Shown: positions 62,490 through 64,000 of the stretch, piece after piece | Layout of the letters: every line of letters begins with the position of its first letter | Numbering within the stretch: the first letter of the stretch is position 1 | Assembly: GCF_900105805.1 (NCBI RefSeq) | Contig: NZ_LT629788.1 | Span: 496,001 to 560,000 of the forward strand | Source: Pseudomonas moraviensis | Lineage (GTDB): Bacteria > Pseudomonadota > Gammaproteobacteria > Pseudomonadales > Pseudomonadaceae | Length of the DNA stretch: 64,000 nt | Direction: 5' to 3' | Program-made: the position numbers and the translations under genes | Notes under the pieces: model-generated | What the model saw: only the letters and a program-made list of their open reading frames with translations | What the model was told of the DNA's origin: nothing | Databases searched by the model: none

Positions 62490-63592
62490 CAGTCGGCCAG
62501 GACCTCACGCAGGCTGGCTGCAATTCTGATGATGTCATCCTGAGTCAGGTCCTGATGCGTCGGCAGATTGATGCCCCGCCCCGACCACAAGTCTGCAACA
62601 GGGTAGGTGCTGTCTTCCATGTACGGTGGCAGCACGTGCATCGGGTAGAAGACCGGGCGGGTTTCGATACCCATGGCATCAAGTTTTTGCATGACTTCGT
62701 CACGTTTGTGCTCGTCGCCATCGCTCAGAAAGATGTTGTACATCCAGAAAACCTGTTTGGCCCAGGAAGCCTCGGTCGGCAACACGATTTTGCCAGCAAG
62801 GTCGGCCAGCGCTTCGTTGTACCAGCCAGCGAGCCGATCACGATCAGCCAGGGCAGTGTCAATGTTTTCCATCTGCGCCAGACCGATGGCTGCCTGAATG
62901 TTGGTCATGCGGTAGTTGTAGCCGACCACTGGAAACCAGTAACGACGCTTAGGATCCATGCCCTGACCACGGAACAGGCGCAGTTTCGCCGCCAGCTCAT
63001 CATCGTTGGTGGTAATCATGCCGCCTTCACCGGTGGTGACGATCTTGTTGCCAAAAAAACTGAAGGTTGCGCACGTGCCGAGGCTGCCAACCTTGCTGCC
63101 CTTGACTTCGGCGCCATGGGCTTCGGCCGCGTCTTCCACCACCCACAGGTTGTGTTTGCGGGCGATTTCGTTGACGACATCCATCTGCGCCGGGTGACCG
63201 TACAGGTGCACCGGGATGATGCCTTTGGTCTTCGCGGTGATCTTGCTTTCGATGGTCTGCGGATCGATGTTCATCGTATCGGCGCACACGTCCACCAGTA
63301 CAGGCGTCGCTCCGCAGTAGCGCACGGCATTGGCGGTGGCAATGTAGGTCACTGTCGGGATGATGACTTCATCGCCCGGTTGCAGATCGAGCACGACCAA
63401 TGCCAGGTGCAGTGCAGTAGTGCCGTTGTTGGTGGCGATCGCATGCTTGACGCCGCAGAATGCTGCGAAGCTTTCTTCGAAGGCGCCGATGTATTTGCCG
63501 TTCGAGGAAATCCAGTTGGTATCCAGGCAATCCAGCACATACTTACGTTCGTTTCCGGCAAGCTTCGGTTGTGCAACAGAAATACGATTCAT
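62489..63592 (-). CDS. per: DegT/DnrJ-family sugar aminotransferase, GDP-perosamine synthase-like
   Basis: This 367-residue PLP-dependent enzyme of fold type I shows the PLP lysine K183 in FSFFGNKIVTTGEGGM, the aspartate in VVEDAAEAHG and the start LAGNERKYVLDCLDTNWISS. The phrases VGYNYRMTNIQAAIGLAQ, ETRPVFYPMHVLPPY and GRGINLPTHQ closely match the GDP-perosamine synthase RfbE of Vibrio cholerae as remembered. That enzyme aminates GDP-4-keto-6-deoxymannose. ManB and ManC upstream provide GDP-mannose, but a GDP-mannose 4,6-dehydratase is not in the window. The start has GAAGGAACAAGC before it. Substrate specificity within the family is inferred from sequence resemblance only. Confidence 0.75.
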   Translation of the reverse strand: MNRISVAQPKLAGNERKYVLDCLDTNWISSNGKYIGAFEESFAAFCGVKHAIATNNGTTALHLALVVLDLQPGDEVIIPTVTYIATANAVRYCGATPVLVDVCADTMNIDPQTIESKITAKTKGIIPVHLYGHPAQMDVVNEIARKHNLWVVEDAAEAHGAEVKGSKVGSLGTCATFSFFGNKIVTTGEGGMITTNDDELAAKLRLFRGQGMDPKRRYWFPVVGYNYRMTNIQAAIGLAQMENIDTALADRDRLAGWYNEALADLAGKIVLPTEASWAKQVFWMYNIFLSDGDEHKRDEVMQKLDAMGIETRPVFYPMHVLPPYMEDSTYPVADLWSGRGINLPTHQDLTQDDIIRIAASLREVLAD

Positions 63593-63602
63593 GCTTGTTC
63601 CT

Positions 63603-64000
63603 TCAAATTTTGTGTAGAGCTTTGGCTGGCACGCCTACGACTGTGGTTGCCGACCCGATGTTCGAAATGACGACGCTGCCGGCACCTACCATCACCGACT
63701 CACCAATATGAACCTCGGGGATGATTTTGCTGCCGACACCGATAAAGCTGAAATTGCCCACATGCACATTGCCCGCCAGCGCGCATTGCGGAGCGACATG
63801 GACCGCCTCGCCAATCACGCAATCGTGATCGATAGTGGCGCCGGTATTGACGATGCACAGATCCGAAATCTTCGCCTCGGCATTGATAACGGCGCCAGCC
63901 ATGACGGCAATTCCCCTCCCCAAGGTAGCTGAAGGCGATACCACTGCTGCCGGACTGATCGCATTGACCAGGCCAAACCCCAGTTGGGTCGCCTTCGCGG
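63603..64000 (-). CDS. Hexapeptide acyltransferase, PglD/NeuD/PerB-like, 5' end beyond window
   Basis: This left-handed beta-helix acyltransferase is cut by the window end. The frame is open through base 64000, so the N-terminal Rossmann-like part is missing here. The visible 131 or so residues include ISPAAVVSPSATLGRGIAVM, then repeating hexapeptides and the catalytic-type DHDC segment (TGATIDHDCVIGEAVHVAP). The ending VVGVPAKALHKI closes the beta-helix family. Its stop is 10 bases before the aminotransferase start, so the two are in one operon. It may N-acylate the amino sugar made by that aminotransferase (inference). A GTG at 63944 is internal to the domain and not the true start. Confidence 0.8.
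   Translation of the reverse strand, partial: AKATQLGFGLVNAISPAAVVSPSATLGRGIAVMAGAVINAEAKISDLCIVNTGATIDHDCVIGEAVHVAPQCALAGNVHVGNFSFIGVGSKIIPEVHIGESVMVGAGSVVISNIGSATTVVGVPAKALHKI

Overview
The window is chromosomal DNA of a Pseudomonas, most likely of the P. fluorescens group. The coding sequence is about 60% G+C. The gene order mupP-ubiG-mtaD / mtnA-gyrA-serC-pheA-hisC-tyrA/aroA-cmk-rpsA-ihfB-lapA is the one known from Pseudomonas. Intergenic gaps carry paired inverted REP sequences of the fluorescens type. An UndA (1-undecene) gene and an N-acetylglutaminylglutamine amide (NAGGN) cluster also fit this group.

Layout. 1-4.8 kb: the tail of a START-domain protein, an LtaS/MdoB-like membrane phosphoglycerol transferase, small membrane proteins, an SDR and a divergent CsrA/RsmA paralogue. 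4.8-10.1 kb (minus): YheU, then the NAGGN osmolyte cluster (amidotransferase, GNAT/ATP-grasp synthetase, M42 peptidase). 10.5-15.3 kb: one 1607-residue gene joining a DUF6543/dermonecrotic-toxin-like N-terminus, leucine-rich repeats and a C-terminal NEL-type E3 ubiquitin ligase domain, a probable eukaryote-directed effector or toxin. 15.3-27.9 kb: mnmC, pap, a thiolase, a DMT transporter, fumC, a DUF2059 protein, bolA, trhO, a DsbA-like protein and an ABC exporter. 28.0-32.4 kb: a PAS-GGDEF-EAL protein whose 3' third has strikingly low G+C, undA, and a diguanylate cyclase. 32.7-49.8 kb: conserved housekeeping genes for cell-wall recycling, ubiquinone, methylthioadenosine salvage, gyrase, serine and aromatic amino acids, CMP kinase, S1 and IHF-beta.

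50.3-64.0 kb: an O-antigen/surface polysaccharide locus. Plus-strand genes rfbB-rfbD-rfbA, manC, manB and two glycosyltransferases converge on a minus-strand operon of an acyltransferase (cut by the window end), a GDP-perosamine-synthase-like aminotransferase and three glycosyltransferases. The two arms meet at a perfect 16-bp palindrome. ManB and ManC make GDP-mannose. With a GDP-mannose 4,6-dehydratase, not present here and presumably beyond the edge, the minus-strand genes could make and acylate GDP-perosamine. RfbB/A/D supply dTDP-sugars, but the RfbC epimerase is absent from the window.

No tRNA, rRNA, CRISPR array, insertion sequence or prophage was seen. Starts were chosen by ribosome binding site, family length and operon overlap. 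G+C figures are hand counts over the stated stretches.
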